Source: an uncultured Thermomicrobia bacterium (lineage in GTDB: Bacteria; Chloroflexota; Chloroflexia; Thermomicrobiales; JALYUS01). Taken from it: DNA of 29,875 nt. A program made the translations under genes and the position numbers. Location of the stretch: the NCBI GenBank assembly GCA_937968015.1, contig CALBSO010000103.1, forward strand, positions 1-29,875. Reading direction: 5' to 3'. Positions 21,618 to 29,875 of the stretch are shown here, in pieces; position 1 is the stretch's first letter; every line of letters begins with the position of its first letter. Below the pieces are notes generated by a model. It did not search any database. It was not told where the DNA came from and saw only the letters and a program-made list of their open reading frames with translations.

Positions 21618-24605
21618 CTACATGGCGGCGACGCCGACCGGTTCGCCGCGCCGCGCGTGTAGCATCCGGCGCAGGTAGCGACCCGTATGCGAATGCGTCA
21701 CATCCGCGACCTGCTCCGGTGTTCCTTCAGCGATGATCTCACCGCCCTTATCGCCCCCCTCCGGGCCGAGATCAATCACCCAGTCCGCCGACTTGATGAC
21801 ATCGAGGTTATGTTCGATCACGACGACCGTATTACCCGTGTCCACGAGTCGTTGAAGCACCTGCAGGAGCCGCTCCACATCCGCGAAATGCAGACCTGTC
21901 GTCGGCTCATCCAAAATGTACATCGTCTTACCCGTCGCGCGGCGGGAGAGTTCCGTCGCCAGTTTGACGCGCTGTGCCTCGCCGCCGGAGAGTGTCGTCG
22001 AGGATTGACCGAGATGAATATAGCCGAGGCCAACATCGGTGATCGTTTGCAATTTGTTCGCGATCTGCGGGATGTTGCCGAGCATCTCCAGCGCCTCATC
22101 CACGGTCATATCGAGCACATCCGCGATGCTCTTACCGCGATACTTCACTTCCAGCGTTTCGCGGTTGTACCGCGCGCCGTGGCAGACTTCGCACGGCACG
22201 TAGACATCGGGCAGGAACTGCATTTCGATCTGAATAATCCCATCACCATTGCACGCCTCGCACCGCCCGCCCTTGACATTGAAGGAGAAACGACCCGGCT
22301 TATAGCCGCGCAGTTTCGCTTCCGGTAATGAGGCGAACAACTCGCGGATCGGCGCGAAGAGACCGGTATATGTGGCGGGATTCGAGCGTGGTGTCCGGCC
22401 AATCGGGCTTTGGTCAATGTCAATCACCTTGTCGAGATGATCCATGCCTAAGAGCGCATCAAACGGGTCGGGCCGTTCCTTGCTGTGATAGATATGCTGC
22501 GCGAGGCGGCGGTAGAGCGTGTCCGTAATCAGCGTGCTCTTGCCGGAACCGGAGACGCCGGTCACGACCGTGAACGTGCCGAGCGGGAAACGCACATCGA
22601 GGCCCTTGAGGTTGTTGCCTCGCGCGCCTTTCAGGTGGAGCGCCTTACCATTGCCGCGCCGACGCTTCGGGGGGATCGGGATACTCCGGCGGCCACTCAG
22701 GAACTGCCCGGTCACGCTCTGTGGGTTCGCACTGATCTCGTCAGCGGTCCCCTCCGCGACGATATGGCCGCCATGCTCGCCCGCGCCCGGCCCGATGTCC
22801 ACGATCCAGTCCGCCGTGCGCATCGTCTCTTCATCGTGCTCGACGACGATCAGCGTGTTTCCCTGGTCGCGGAGGCGCAACAATGTGTTGATGAGCCGCG
22901 CGTTATCCCGCTGATGGAGGCCGATGCTCGGCTCATCGAGGATGTAGATAACGCCCATCAGGCTCGATCCAATCTGCGTCGCCAGCCGGATGCGTTGCGC
23001 CTCGCCGCCGGAGAGCGTCGCCGCCGCCCGGTTGAGCGTCAGGTAATCGAGCCCGACATCCACAAGGAAGCCGAGCCGCTCGCGGATCTCCTTGAAGATC
23101 TGCCGCGCGATGATCTGCTCGCGTTCGGAGAGTTCCAAATCCGCCGCCGACAGTTGAATCAGTACCGCCTCTTTACCCGCAACGCCGACGACGTACGTTT
23201 CGTGCGGCGGGCCGTCGAGCCGCCCGCGATGCGCGAGCGCGTCGAAAAAGCGTTGAGCGTCGCGGACGGTCATCTCTGTCACATCAGTCAGGTTATAGGC
23301 GGCGATGGTGACGGCGAGCGATTCAGGCTTTAGCCGCTTCCCCTTGCAGACGGGGCATGGCTTCGCCCCCATGTACCGCTCGATTTCCGCCCGGACATGC
23401 TCGGAACTCGTCTCCTTGTATCGCCGCTTCAGGTTCGGTATGACGCCCTCAAAGGTCGTGTCGTACGTGCGCGTCTTGCCGCTGCCCGTCTGATATTTGA
23501 CCGGGAAATACTCGCCATTGTTGCCGTAGAGAACGACGCCCATCTGTTCAGGCGTGAAATTCCGCATTGGCGTGTTGACGCGAAACCCGGACTGCTCGCC
23601 GAGCGCGGTGAGCAGTTGCAGGTAGTATCCCTGCCCGCCTTGCGTCGTGCGCACCCACGGCTGGACCGCGCCTTCCGCGAGCGTCAGATCACGGTTCGGG
23701 ACGATCAGATCGGGATCGAACTCCATCACCGTACCGAGGCCGGAACAGTGCGGGCAGGCGCCGTGTGGGCTATTGAATGAGAAGGCGCGCGGTTCGAGTT
23801 CCTCGAACGATTCACCCGTTTCCGGGTCGGCCAATTTCTCCGAGAAGAAGCGATCCGGCCCATCCACCTCAGCAGCGATCATCACGCCCTCGCCGTGCTT
23901 GAGCGCCGTCTCTACGCTGTCGGTGAGTCGCGTGCGGAAGCCCTGTGCCTCGTCGCCGTCCGTGTCATGCCGGATGACGAGGCGATCAACGACAATCTCG
24001 ATCGTGTGTTTCTTGTACTTCGCCAGATCAATCTTCTCATCGAGATCACGTACGGTACCGTCCACACGCACGCGGACAAAACCCGCCCGTTTCGCCTCCT
24101 CAAAGATGCCCTGATGCTCACCTTTACGGTCACGGATGATCGGTGCGAGGATCATAAGCCGCGTGCCATCCGCGAGGTTAAGGATGTGCTCGACGATCTG
24201 CTCCGCGCTCTGCTTCTGGATAGGACGGCCCGTCGTTGGGCTGTGCGCGTGGCCGATCCGCGCGAAGAGGAGCCGGAGATAGTCATAAATTTCCGTCACT
24301 GTTCCGACCGTCGAGCGCGGATTGCGGCTGGTGCTCTTTTGATCAATGGAGATCGCGGGCGAGAGGCCGTCAATGTGATCAACGTCCGGTTTCTCCATCA
24401 GGCCGAGGAACTGCCGCGCGTAGGCGGAGAGCGATTCAACATAGCGCCGCTGCCCTTCGGCGTAAATCGTGTCGAACGCGAGGCTGGACTTTCCGGAACC
24501 GGAAAGCCCGGTGAAGACGACGAGTCTGTCGCGCGGGATCGTCAGATCAACATTCTTGAGGTTATGTTCGCGGGCGCCGCGGACAATAATCTGGTCGTGT
24601 GGCAT
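21618..24605 (-). CDS. uvrA: excinuclease ABC subunit A
   Basis: UvrA is the damage-recognition ATPase of nucleotide excision repair and loads UvrB. The protein has 995 residues, slightly longer than the E. coli protein. The ATG at 24605 was chosen (AGGGGA and AAAGAGG upstream) over an in-frame TTG at 24629. The first ABC motor has Walker A GLSGSGKS (33-40). CPHCSGLG, CPVCKGKRLKPE and the CEACNGDG...CEVCHGARYN pair give the zinc modules. LSGGEAQRIRLA and LSGGEAQRVKLA are the two ABC signatures, each followed by an ILDEP Walker B. GVSGSGKSTL opens the second motor. Both C-x2-C zinc sites appear complete. A LexA-like box in its promoter suggests SOS control. Confidence 0.97.
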   Translation of the reverse strand: MPHDQIIVRGAREHNLKNVDLTIPRDRLVVFTGLSGSGKSSLAFDTIYAEGQRRYVESLSAYARQFLGLMEKPDVDHIDGLSPAISIDQKSTSRNPRSTVGTVTEIYDYLRLLFARIGHAHSPTTGRPIQKQSAEQIVEHILNLADGTRLMILAPIIRDRKGEHQGIFEEAKRAGFVRVRVDGTVRDLDEKIDLAKYKKHTIEIVVDRLVIRHDTDGDEAQGFRTRLTDSVETALKHGEGVMIAAEVDGPDRFFSEKLADPETGESFEELEPRAFSFNSPHGACPHCSGLGTVMEFDPDLIVPNRDLTLAEGAVQPWVRTTQGGQGYYLQLLTALGEQSGFRVNTPMRNFTPEQMGVVLYGNNGEYFPVKYQTGSGKTRTYDTTFEGVIPNLKRRYKETSSEHVRAEIERYMGAKPCPVCKGKRLKPESLAVTIAAYNLTDVTEMTVRDAQRFFDALAHRGRLDGPPHETYVVGVAGKEAVLIQLSAADLELSEREQIIARQIFKEIRERLGFLVDVGLDYLTLNRAAATLSGGEAQRIRLATQIGSSLMGVIYILDEPSIGLHQRDNARLINTLLRLRDQGNTLIVVEHDEETMRTADWIVDIGPGAGEHGGHIVAEGTADEISANPQSVTGQFLSGRRSIPIPPKRRRGNGKALHLKGARGNNLKGLDVRFPLGTFTVVTGVSGSGKSTLITDTLYRRLAQHIYHSKERPDPFDALLGMDHLDKVIDIDQSPIGRTPRSNPATYTGLFAPIRELFASLPEAKLRGYKPGRFSFNVKGGRCEACNGDGIIQIEMQFLPDVYVPCEVCHGARYNRETLEVKYRGKSIADVLDMTVDEALEMLGNIPQIANKLQTITDVGLGYIHLGQSSTTLSGGEAQRVKLATELSRRATGKTMYILDEPTTGLHFADVERLLQVLQRLVDTGNTVVVIEHNLDVIKSADWVIDLGPEGGDKGGEIIAEGTPEQVADVTHSHTGRYLRRMLHARRGEPVGVAAM

Positions 24606-24766
24606 ACCTCTTTGTCCCCTCTCGCTCAACCGTCTACGACCCCTGTACGTTCACCATCGCATCGTGGCAGTGTAGCATTTCTGCGTATTTTCCGCAAGCG
24701 TTCCCGGCACACCATTTCTCTAATCCGCGACACGAAAAACGCGATACACGCCCAATGTCCGTACAT

Positions 24767-24788
24767 AGTATATACGAACACGCGTTCG
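24767..24788 (-). promoter_or_regulatory. uvrA promoter with LexA-type SOS box
   Basis: CGAAC-ACGC-GTTCG (24775-24788) matches the Gram-positive/actinobacterial LexA box core CGAAC-N4-GTTCG at all ten arm positions. Two bases further on the minus strand lies TATACT (24772-24767), a likely -10. LexA bound here would block RNA polymerase. The leader would be about 155 bases. The 354-base gap between uvrA and murG (24606-24959) holds only this, the murG promoter and no gene I can see. Confidence 0.6.
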
Positions 24789-24910
24789 CGCGCATAGTCG
24801 TATCCTTTATCGAGAGAATTTGGGCGCTCCGATCCACTGTGCGAGGCTCTACTATGCGTCTATGCGTCGGATTTGTCTCGGCTCCCTCCTCCTATTGATG
24901 ATTGTTTCCG

Positions 24911-24939
24911 TTCGCATCTCTCGTTTGCTCTGCTACACT
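24911..24939 (+). promoter_or_regulatory. murG promoter
   Basis: TTCGCA (24911-24916) precedes TACACT (24934-24939) by 17 bases, with 4/6 matches in each hexamer. The expected start near 24946 leaves a leader of about 14 bases that includes AGAGGA. Confidence 0.5.
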
Positions 24940-24959
24940 CTGGGCAGAGGAACAATGTG

Positions 24960-26111
24960 ATGACTGATCGGTCATTGAAGCTCATAATTGCGTGTGGTGG
25001 CACAGGGGGGCACATCAGCCCCGTAGTCGCGGTATTGAAGACCCTGCGGGAACGCTGCTCGGTAGATGCGACATGGATCGGCGGTACCTGGGGCATCGAG
25101 CGCGAGGCGGCGGCGCGCGCTGGCGTGCCGTTCGTTGCGATTCAAAGTGGCAAGTTGCGGCGGTATCTCTCGTGGCATACCCCCATAGACGCCGTGCGTA
25201 TCCCCCTCGGTTACGCACAAGCGTATCAGCACCTGCGACGCATTCGTCCGGCAGTCGTCTTCTCCACCGGCAGCTACGTCGCCGTGCCAACCGCGCTTGC
25301 GGCCGCACGCCTTGGCATTCCTGTTCTGACCCACGAGCAAACCGCGCAACTCGGCCTGGCGACCCGGATCATCGCACGGTCCGCCGATGTTCTGGCCTTA
25401 TCGTTTCCCTTGCCGGAGGAGACGCATGTGAGCGGCAAGTCACGCGTGATCGTGACCGGCAATCCGGTGCGGGCATCGCTCTTTGGGGGCGACGCCGCTC
25501 GTGGCGCGGCACAGTTCGGTTTGTCGGCGGAGATGCCGACGATCTACGCGACGGGTGGAGCGCGCGGTTCATCCCCGATCAATGAACGGATCGAGCGGGC
25601 CTTACCGCTGCTGCTCCCGATCACACAGATCATCCACGTGACCGGCCCAACTGACGCGAACGGCGATTTCCCTCGCCTGCGGGCAGTTCGTGACGCGCTT
25701 CCCGCCGAATGGCGCGACCGCTACGTCGTTGTCGAAACGCTCAGCGACGAACTGCGGGATATCTATGACCTCGCGGCGCTCGTCGTCGGGCGGTCGGGCG
25801 CCGGCACGGTCGCGGAGTTGGCCGCCCTCGGCAAGCCGTCCATCCTCATCCCCCTCCCCGGCACCGGCGGCGACGAAGCGACGAAAAACGCCCGCGTCCT
25901 CGCCGACGTGGGCGCGGCGATCCTGATCCCCCAGGCCGAGGCGACACCCGAACTGCTCGCCTCCTATATTCTCGCGCTCCTCAATGACCATCCGCGTCGT
26001 GCGCGAATGAGCGAAGCTGCGCGATCGCTCGCGCCGACGGACGCCGCCGAGAAACTTGCGGACGCGCTGCTCGATTTGGCAAGTCGTACAGAGTCAGAGG
26101 TCGGTGATTGA
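24960..26111 (+). CDS. murG: MurG-type UDP-GlcNAc glycosyltransferase
   Basis: MurG adds GlcNAc to lipid I to make lipid II on the inner face of the membrane. The protein has 383 residues, slightly longer than E. coli MurG. The ATG at 24960 follows AGAGGA by 8 bases; the frame upstream overlaps the promoter. GT-B fold features are IIACGGTGGHISP (9-21), FSTGSYVAVPTALAA, TGNPVRASLF, ATGGARGSSPINE and the donor-site VVGRSGAGTVAELAALGKPSILIPLP. The acceptor motif reads THEQTAQLGLATR where HEQN-x2-GLTN is usual, and no dcw-cluster gene is adjacent. It is therefore either a divergent MurG or a paralogue using another lipid acceptor. Confidence 0.85.
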   Translation: MTDRSLKLIIACGGTGGHISPVVAVLKTLRERCSVDATWIGGTWGIEREAAARAGVPFVAIQSGKLRRYLSWHTPIDAVRIPLGYAQAYQHLRRIRPAVVFSTGSYVAVPTALAAARLGIPVLTHEQTAQLGLATRIIARSADVLALSFPLPEETHVSGKSRVIVTGNPVRASLFGGDAARGAAQFGLSAEMPTIYATGGARGSSPINERIERALPLLLPITQIIHVTGPTDANGDFPRLRAVRDALPAEWRDRYVVVETLSDELRDIYDLAALVVGRSGAGTVAELAALGKPSILIPLPGTGGDEATKNARVLADVGAAILIPQAEATPELLASYILALLNDHPRRARMSEAARSLAPTDAAEKLADALLDLASRTESEVGD

Positions 26112-26129
26112 TCTGATGGATAGGGTGAT

Positions 26130-26152
26130 GGCAGCGGGCTGAAGCCGCCGCC
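26130..26152. repeat. imperfect hairpin between murG and radA
   Basis: GGCAGCGGGCT (26130-26140) pairs with AGCCGCCGCC (26143-26152) with one bulge and one mismatch around a GA loop. It lies in the 77-base convergent gap and may end both transcripts. It lacks a U-tract and resembles dispersed REP-type palindromes. Confidence 0.4.
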
Positions 26153-26188
26153 ACTCGATTGATAGACAAGTCCGCTCCGTCGCGAATG

Positions 26189-27598
26189 CTACGTCTCTTC
26201 ACCGAGCGCGGCGGCAATTGCTTCGCGGACGGTGACGGCACGGGCAAGTTCCAAGCCCTCGGGCGGACGGCCACGACCGCGCCGCAACGCCGCTGGGACA
26301 ATCGCCCGCTTGAAACCGAGGGAGGCCGCTTCCAACAGTCGGCGGTCGAGATCGCGCACGGAACGGAGTTCACCGGATAAGCCGACTTCACCAATGCAAA
26401 CCGCGGTTGGGTCCACGCGCACACTCTTGAACGCCGACGCGACTGCGGTGCAGATCGCGAGATCCGCCGCCGGTTCCGCGATCTTCAATCCGCCGACGAC
26501 GTTGACGAAGATGTCCTGATCGCCGAGCGCCAGCCCGACGCGCCGTGACAAGACCGCCGTCAGGAGGAGCAATCGGTTTGTATCCACGCCGTTCGCTGTC
26601 CGGCGCGGTGTCCCGTACGGCGTCGGACTGGTGAGCGCCTGCACCTCAACGAGAATCGGCCGTGTCCCCTCAACCGTCACGGCGACCGTCGAACCGGCGG
26701 CGTTCGTCACACGCTCCTGCAAAAAGGCTTCCGACGGATTCGTCACTTCAAGTAAACCCGCGCCCGCCATCTCAAAGACGCCGACCTCGTCCGTCGAGCC
26801 GTACCGGTTCTTGACGCCCCGCAGGATGCGATATTGCCCGAAACGGTCGCCTTCCAGATAGAGCACGACATCCACCATGTGTTCGAGGACGCGTGGCCCG
26901 GCAATCGCCCCTTCCTTCGTGACATGACCGACGATCAGGACAGGGATCTGGCTCGTCTTCGCCCAACGCATCAGGACCGCAGTACATTCGCGTACCTGCG
27001 TCACGCTGCCGGCGGTGGAGGCGATGCTGTCTAACGCCACGGTCTGGATCGAGTCCACGACGACAAGTTTCGGCTGCAATGCGGCGGCATGGGCGAGAAT
27101 CGTCTCGACATCCGTTTCGGCAATTACGTAGAGGTCATCCTGCGCGACATTGAGCCGCTCGGCACGCAGTTTGATTTGCTGCGGCGATTCCTCGGCGGAG
27201 ACGTAGAGCACCGGCCCCTGCTCGACGGCCAGCAGCGCCGCGACCTGCAAGAGCAGGGTTGACTTCCCGATACCCGGATCGCCACCGACCAGCACGAGTG
27301 AACCCGGTACGAGGCCGCCACCGAGCACACGATTCATCTCGCCGATGGCGAGTGGTAGGCGCTGGAAACCCTCACGAGAGATTCGGGCAAGCGGTTCCGG
27401 TCGCTGCAAACCGACCGGGAGCGAGGCAAATCCACCGCGCGTGGAAGATGTCATCGGCGTCTCCGGCAGCACGACCGTCTCCACCAATGTGCCCCATGCA
27501 TCGCATTCCGGGCACCGACCGAGGAACGCCGGGCTTTCGTACCCGCACGCGCTACAGATGTACTTGACACGGCTCTTCGTTGTCGGTTTCTTCGCCAT
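26189..27598 (-). CDS. radA: DNA repair protein RadA/Sms
   Basis: RadA is a RecA-like, DnaB-type branch-migration ATPase acting in recombination. The protein has 469 residues, slightly above the usual 450-460. The ATG at 27598 is preceded by a G-rich GGGGGCGGGAG stretch. The N-terminal zinc finger has C15-x2-C18 and C29-x2-C32. Walker A is GGDPGIGKS (105-113), Walker B VVVDSIQT follows, and the RadA signature KNRYGSTDE is at 263-271. The C-terminal Lon-like domain contains DIFVNVVGGLKIAEPAADLA and GEVGLSGELRSV. It is downstream of clpC, a pairing familiar from Firmicutes (clpC-radA). A LexA-like site lies upstream. Confidence 0.96.
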   Translation of the reverse strand: MAKKPTTKSRVKYICSACGYESPAFLGRCPECDAWGTLVETVVLPETPMTSSTRGGFASLPVGLQRPEPLARISREGFQRLPLAIGEMNRVLGGGLVPGSLVLVGGDPGIGKSTLLLQVAALLAVEQGPVLYVSAEESPQQIKLRAERLNVAQDDLYVIAETDVETILAHAAALQPKLVVVDSIQTVALDSIASTAGSVTQVRECTAVLMRWAKTSQIPVLIVGHVTKEGAIAGPRVLEHMVDVVLYLEGDRFGQYRILRGVKNRYGSTDEVGVFEMAGAGLLEVTNPSEAFLQERVTNAAGSTVAVTVEGTRPILVEVQALTSPTPYGTPRRTANGVDTNRLLLLTAVLSRRVGLALGDQDIFVNVVGGLKIAEPAADLAICTAVASAFKSVRVDPTAVCIGEVGLSGELRSVRDLDRRLLEAASLGFKRAIVPAALRRGRGRPPEGLELARAVTVREAIAAALGEET

Positions 27599-27681
27599 CT
27601 CCCGCCCCCACAATCCGAGGAGTCCGGATCGTTGGCGGCACAGATTTTCAACCTGCCTCACCCCGTCCGGTCATCATCCGC

Positions 27682-27700
27682 AGTATCGCACATTTGTTCG
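27682..27700 (-). promoter_or_regulatory. radA extended -10 with degenerate LexA-type box
   Basis: The minus strand reads CGAAC-AAAT-GTGCG (27700-27687), one mismatch from the uvrA box, running directly into GATACT (27687-27682). TGC before GATACT makes an extended -10. The geometry relative to the -10 is nearly the same as at uvrA. LexA control is inferred. Confidence 0.4.
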
Positions 27701-27711
27701 CGTATTGCGAC

Positions 27712-27745
27712 GAAGGAAAGGCGCTGACCGCATGAGCCAGCGCCT
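27712..27745 (-). terminator. clpC terminator
   Basis: On the minus strand AGGCGCTG (27745-27738) pairs with CAGCGCCT (27726-27719) around an 11-base loop and is followed by TTCCTT. It begins 21 bases past the clpC stop. The short U-rich tail fits a factor-independent terminator, leaving radA to its own promoter. Confidence 0.55.
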
Positions 27746-27766
27746 GTCGCTCCATTCGATGCGCGT

Positions 27767-29875
27767 TTAGGTTTCGGCGCCAGCCGTGGCGAGTTCGCCC
27801 TCTTCCACGCCTTCGCGTTCTTCCTGGCTGAGGCGGAGGAGATCGTCCTCCACATCTACACGAATACGCTTGCCGGGCACGAACCGGGCGTCGAGTAACC
27901 CCTCAGCGAGCGGATCTTCGATCAAATTCGTGATGATCCGGCGGAGTGGCCGCGCGCCGAACTGCGGGTCGTAGCCACGCTTCGCGAGCAGGTCCATCGC
28001 CTCATCGGTGACGGTGAGATCAATATCCTGCTCCGCCAGTTGGACGCGGATGCGCTTCAGGAGCAGATCGGTGATCTGGCGGATATGCGTGTTGTTCAGC
28101 GCGTGGAAGACGACGATCGCGTCAATCCGGTTGATGAACTCGGGCCGGAAGGTCCGCTTCAGTTCGTCCATCACTTTCGTGCGCATATCGTCATACTGCC
28201 GTGCCTGCTGCTTCGCCTCGTCGCCGGTGATCGCAAAGCCGAGGCCGCTGTCGCGCTTCAACTGCTCGGAGCCGACGTTCGAGGTCATGATGATGATTGT
28301 ATTGCGGAAGTCCACCTTGCGGCCCTTGGCGTCCGCGAGGTTCCCATCCTCAAGAATCTGGAGCAGGATGTTGAACGCCTCCGGGTGTGCCTTCTCTATT
28401 TCGTCGAGCAGCACAACCGAGTAGGACTTTCGGCGCACGGCTTCGGTCAGTTGACCGCCCTCGTCGTAGCCGACGTAGCCGGGAGGCGCGCCGACGAGCC
28501 GGGAAACAGCATGCCGCTCCATGAACTCGGACATGTCAATCTTAATCAGCGCGTCCTCGCTGCCGAACATGAACTCGGCGAGCGCTTTCGCGGTTTCGGT
28601 CTTGCCGATGCCCGTCGGGCCGAGGAAGATGAATGAGCCGATTGGGCGTTTCGGGTCTTTCAACCCAGCACGAGCGCGTCGCACGGCGCGGGAGACTGCT
28701 TCGATGGCGTCCTGTTGCCCGATGATCCGGTTGTGGAGCGCGGATTCCATCTGCAATAGTCGCTCGGACTCCTCGCCCGCAATGCGCATCAGCGGGATAC
28801 CCGTCCACATTGAGACGACCTGTGCGATGTCCTCTTCGGTGACATATGCTTCGTCCGTCTGCTTCTCTTCCTGCCACTCCCGTTCCATCTCATGGATGCG
28901 GTCACGCAGGCGTTCCTCACGGTCCTGCAACTGCTTGGCGACATCGAAGTCGTCCGCGTTCTTGGCGGATTCCTTCTCGTTCTGGAGCGAGGCAAGCATG
29001 CCCTGCGCCTGCTTCAGATTCGGCGGCGCGACGGAGCGGTGCATCCGCACGCGGGAACCCGCCTCGTCAATCAGGTCAATTGCTTTGTCCGGCAGGAAGC
29101 GATCCGGCACGTACCGAGCGGCCAGCCCGGCGGCGGACTTCAGCGCCTCGTCAGAGATTTTCAGTTGGTGGTGATCTTCGTAGCGCGTCCGAATGCCCTT
29201 GAGGATTTCAATCGTCTCCTCGACGCTCGGCTCGTCCACCATCACGGGCTGGAAGCGACGTTCGAGGGCGGCGTCGCGTTCGATGTACTTCCGGTACTCA
29301 TCGAGAGTGGTCGCACCGATGGTCTGGAGTTCACCGCGGGAGAGCGCGGGCTTAAGGATGTTCGCGGCATCCACCGCGCCCTCCGCCGCACCGGCGCCGA
29401 CGAGCGTATGCAACTCGTCAATGAAGAGGATGCTTGAGGTCTCCTTGACCTCACCGACAATCTTCTTCAGCCGCTCCTCGAACTCGCCACGATACTTCGT
29501 TCCCGCGACGAGCGCGCCGATGTCGAGCGAGATGAGACGTTTGTTCTGGAGCGGTTCCGGCACATCGCCGGAGACGATCCGTTGCGCCAACCCTTCGACG
29601 ATTGCGGTCTTGCCGACGCCCGGCTCGCCGATCAATGCGGGATTGTTCTTCGTGCGGCGCGTGAGAATTTGCATCACCCGCTCGATCTCGCTTTCGCGGC
29701 CGATCACCGGGTCGAGTTTGCCGCTCCGGGCGGCCTCGGTCAGGTCGAAACCGAGCGCGTCCATGTATGGCGTCTTGGTCTGCTGCTTGGATTGCTGATA
29801 TGAGGAGGACTGGGAGACGACCTGCATCACCTGCTGACGCACCTTCTCCAGGCTCACTCCCAGGCTCTCCAACAC
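27767..29875 (-). CDS. clpC: ClpC-type AAA+ unfoldase (5' end beyond window)
   Basis: ClpC unfolds proteins for degradation by ClpP. The last 702 residues are present; about 110-140 N-terminal residues, most of the Clp_N repeat domain, lie outside the window. The visible part starts VLESLGVSLEKVRQQV, the end of Clp_N. AAA module 1 has Walker A GEPGVGKT (83-90) and ILFIDELHTLVGAG. The linker holds the UVR-like DVAKQLQDREERLRD segment that separates ClpC from ClpA and ClpB. Module 2 has GPTGIGKTETAKALAE, VVLLDEIEKAHPEAF and TSNVGSEQ. The C-terminal D2 small domain is intact and ends in an acidic tail. A terminator follows, then radA. Confidence 0.96.
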   Translation of the reverse strand: MLESLGVSLEKVRQQVMQVVSQSSSYQQSKQQTKTPYMDALGFDLTEAARSGKLDPVIGRESEIERVMQILTRRTKNNPALIGEPGVGKTAIVEGLAQRIVSGDVPEPLQNKRLISLDIGALVAGTKYRGEFEERLKKIVGEVKETSSILFIDELHTLVGAGAAEGAVDAANILKPALSRGELQTIGATTLDEYRKYIERDAALERRFQPVMVDEPSVEETIEILKGIRTRYEDHHQLKISDEALKSAAGLAARYVPDRFLPDKAIDLIDEAGSRVRMHRSVAPPNLKQAQGMLASLQNEKESAKNADDFDVAKQLQDREERLRDRIHEMEREWQEEKQTDEAYVTEEDIAQVVSMWTGIPLMRIAGEESERLLQMESALHNRIIGQQDAIEAVSRAVRRARAGLKDPKRPIGSFIFLGPTGIGKTETAKALAEFMFGSEDALIKIDMSEFMERHAVSRLVGAPPGYVGYDEGGQLTEAVRRKSYSVVLLDEIEKAHPEAFNILLQILEDGNLADAKGRKVDFRNTIIIMTSNVGSEQLKRDSGLGFAITGDEAKQQARQYDDMRTKVMDELKRTFRPEFINRIDAIVVFHALNNTHIRQITDLLLKRIRVQLAEQDIDLTVTDEAMDLLAKRGYDPQFGARPLRRIITNLIEDPLAEGLLDARFVPGKRIRVDVEDDLLRLSQEEREGVEEGELATAGAET

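Noticed and set aside
24606..24959. A small gene between uvrA and murG
   Set aside because: Short frames exist, but none has a ribosome site, a plausible composition or a recognisable product. The promoters and SOS box account for the gap.
1..29875. tRNA, rRNA or insertion sequence genes
   Set aside because: No cloverleaf, conserved rRNA segment or transposase motif was noticed in the intergenic regions or frames by reading. A tRNAscan and Rfam search would settle this.

Overview
The window is high-GC bacterial chromosome, about 60 % GC by eye. The gene set suggests a Chloroflexota-like lineage (Thermomicrobia or a relative): an actinobacterial-type inositol-3-phosphate synthase next to PatA/LpxL-type acyltransferases, a bacterial XPB helicase, an LppM-like lipoprotein, ClpC next to RadA, and a STAND ATPase with a TIR domain. 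This placement is an inference from gene content, since no rRNA or other strong phylogenetic marker is present. No tRNA, rRNA, insertion sequence or cas gene was seen.

Layout. Bases 1-3486 form an accessory, probably defensive module: a TIR-nSTAND1 protein (minus strand, cut off by the window start) diverges from a Ser/Thr kinase fused to a double SLATT membrane module. Bases 3707-9945 are all minus strand: an LppM-like lipoprotein, an XPB-type helicase, two LpxL/PatA-family acyltransferases and ino1, which suggests a link to inositol glycolipids. gyrA (10315-12891) diverges from ino1 across a 369-base regulatory region holding two promoters, a palindrome and two hairpin repeats exactly 61 bp apart. 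Bases 12970-18174 contain NAD genes (nitrilase-like glutaminase, nadD, nadE) interleaved with an MscS channel, a PHP phosphatase and an unknown membrane protein. A minus-strand operon then runs traR/dksA-like, lspA, rluD, glycerate 2-kinase, nadE (21507 down to 17296). uvrA, murG, radA and the 3' part of clpC complete the window.

Regulation and repeats. A CGAAC-N4-GTTCG box lies directly upstream of the likely uvrA -10, and a one-mismatch version has the same geometry at radA, suggesting a LexA regulon of the Gram-positive/actinobacterial type. Several promoters show an extended -10 (TGn-TATACT-like). Intergenic regions and gene 3' ends carry short heptanucleotide tandem repeats of several unrelated sequences, some arranged as inverted pairs. 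At 13873-13961 such repeats supply the stop codons of two convergent genes.

The most novel candidate is the divergent TIR-STAND / kinase-SLATT pair with its shared, repeat-bearing promoter region. The paired 61-bp hairpins in the ino1 leader, which resemble type I-E CRISPR repeats, come second.
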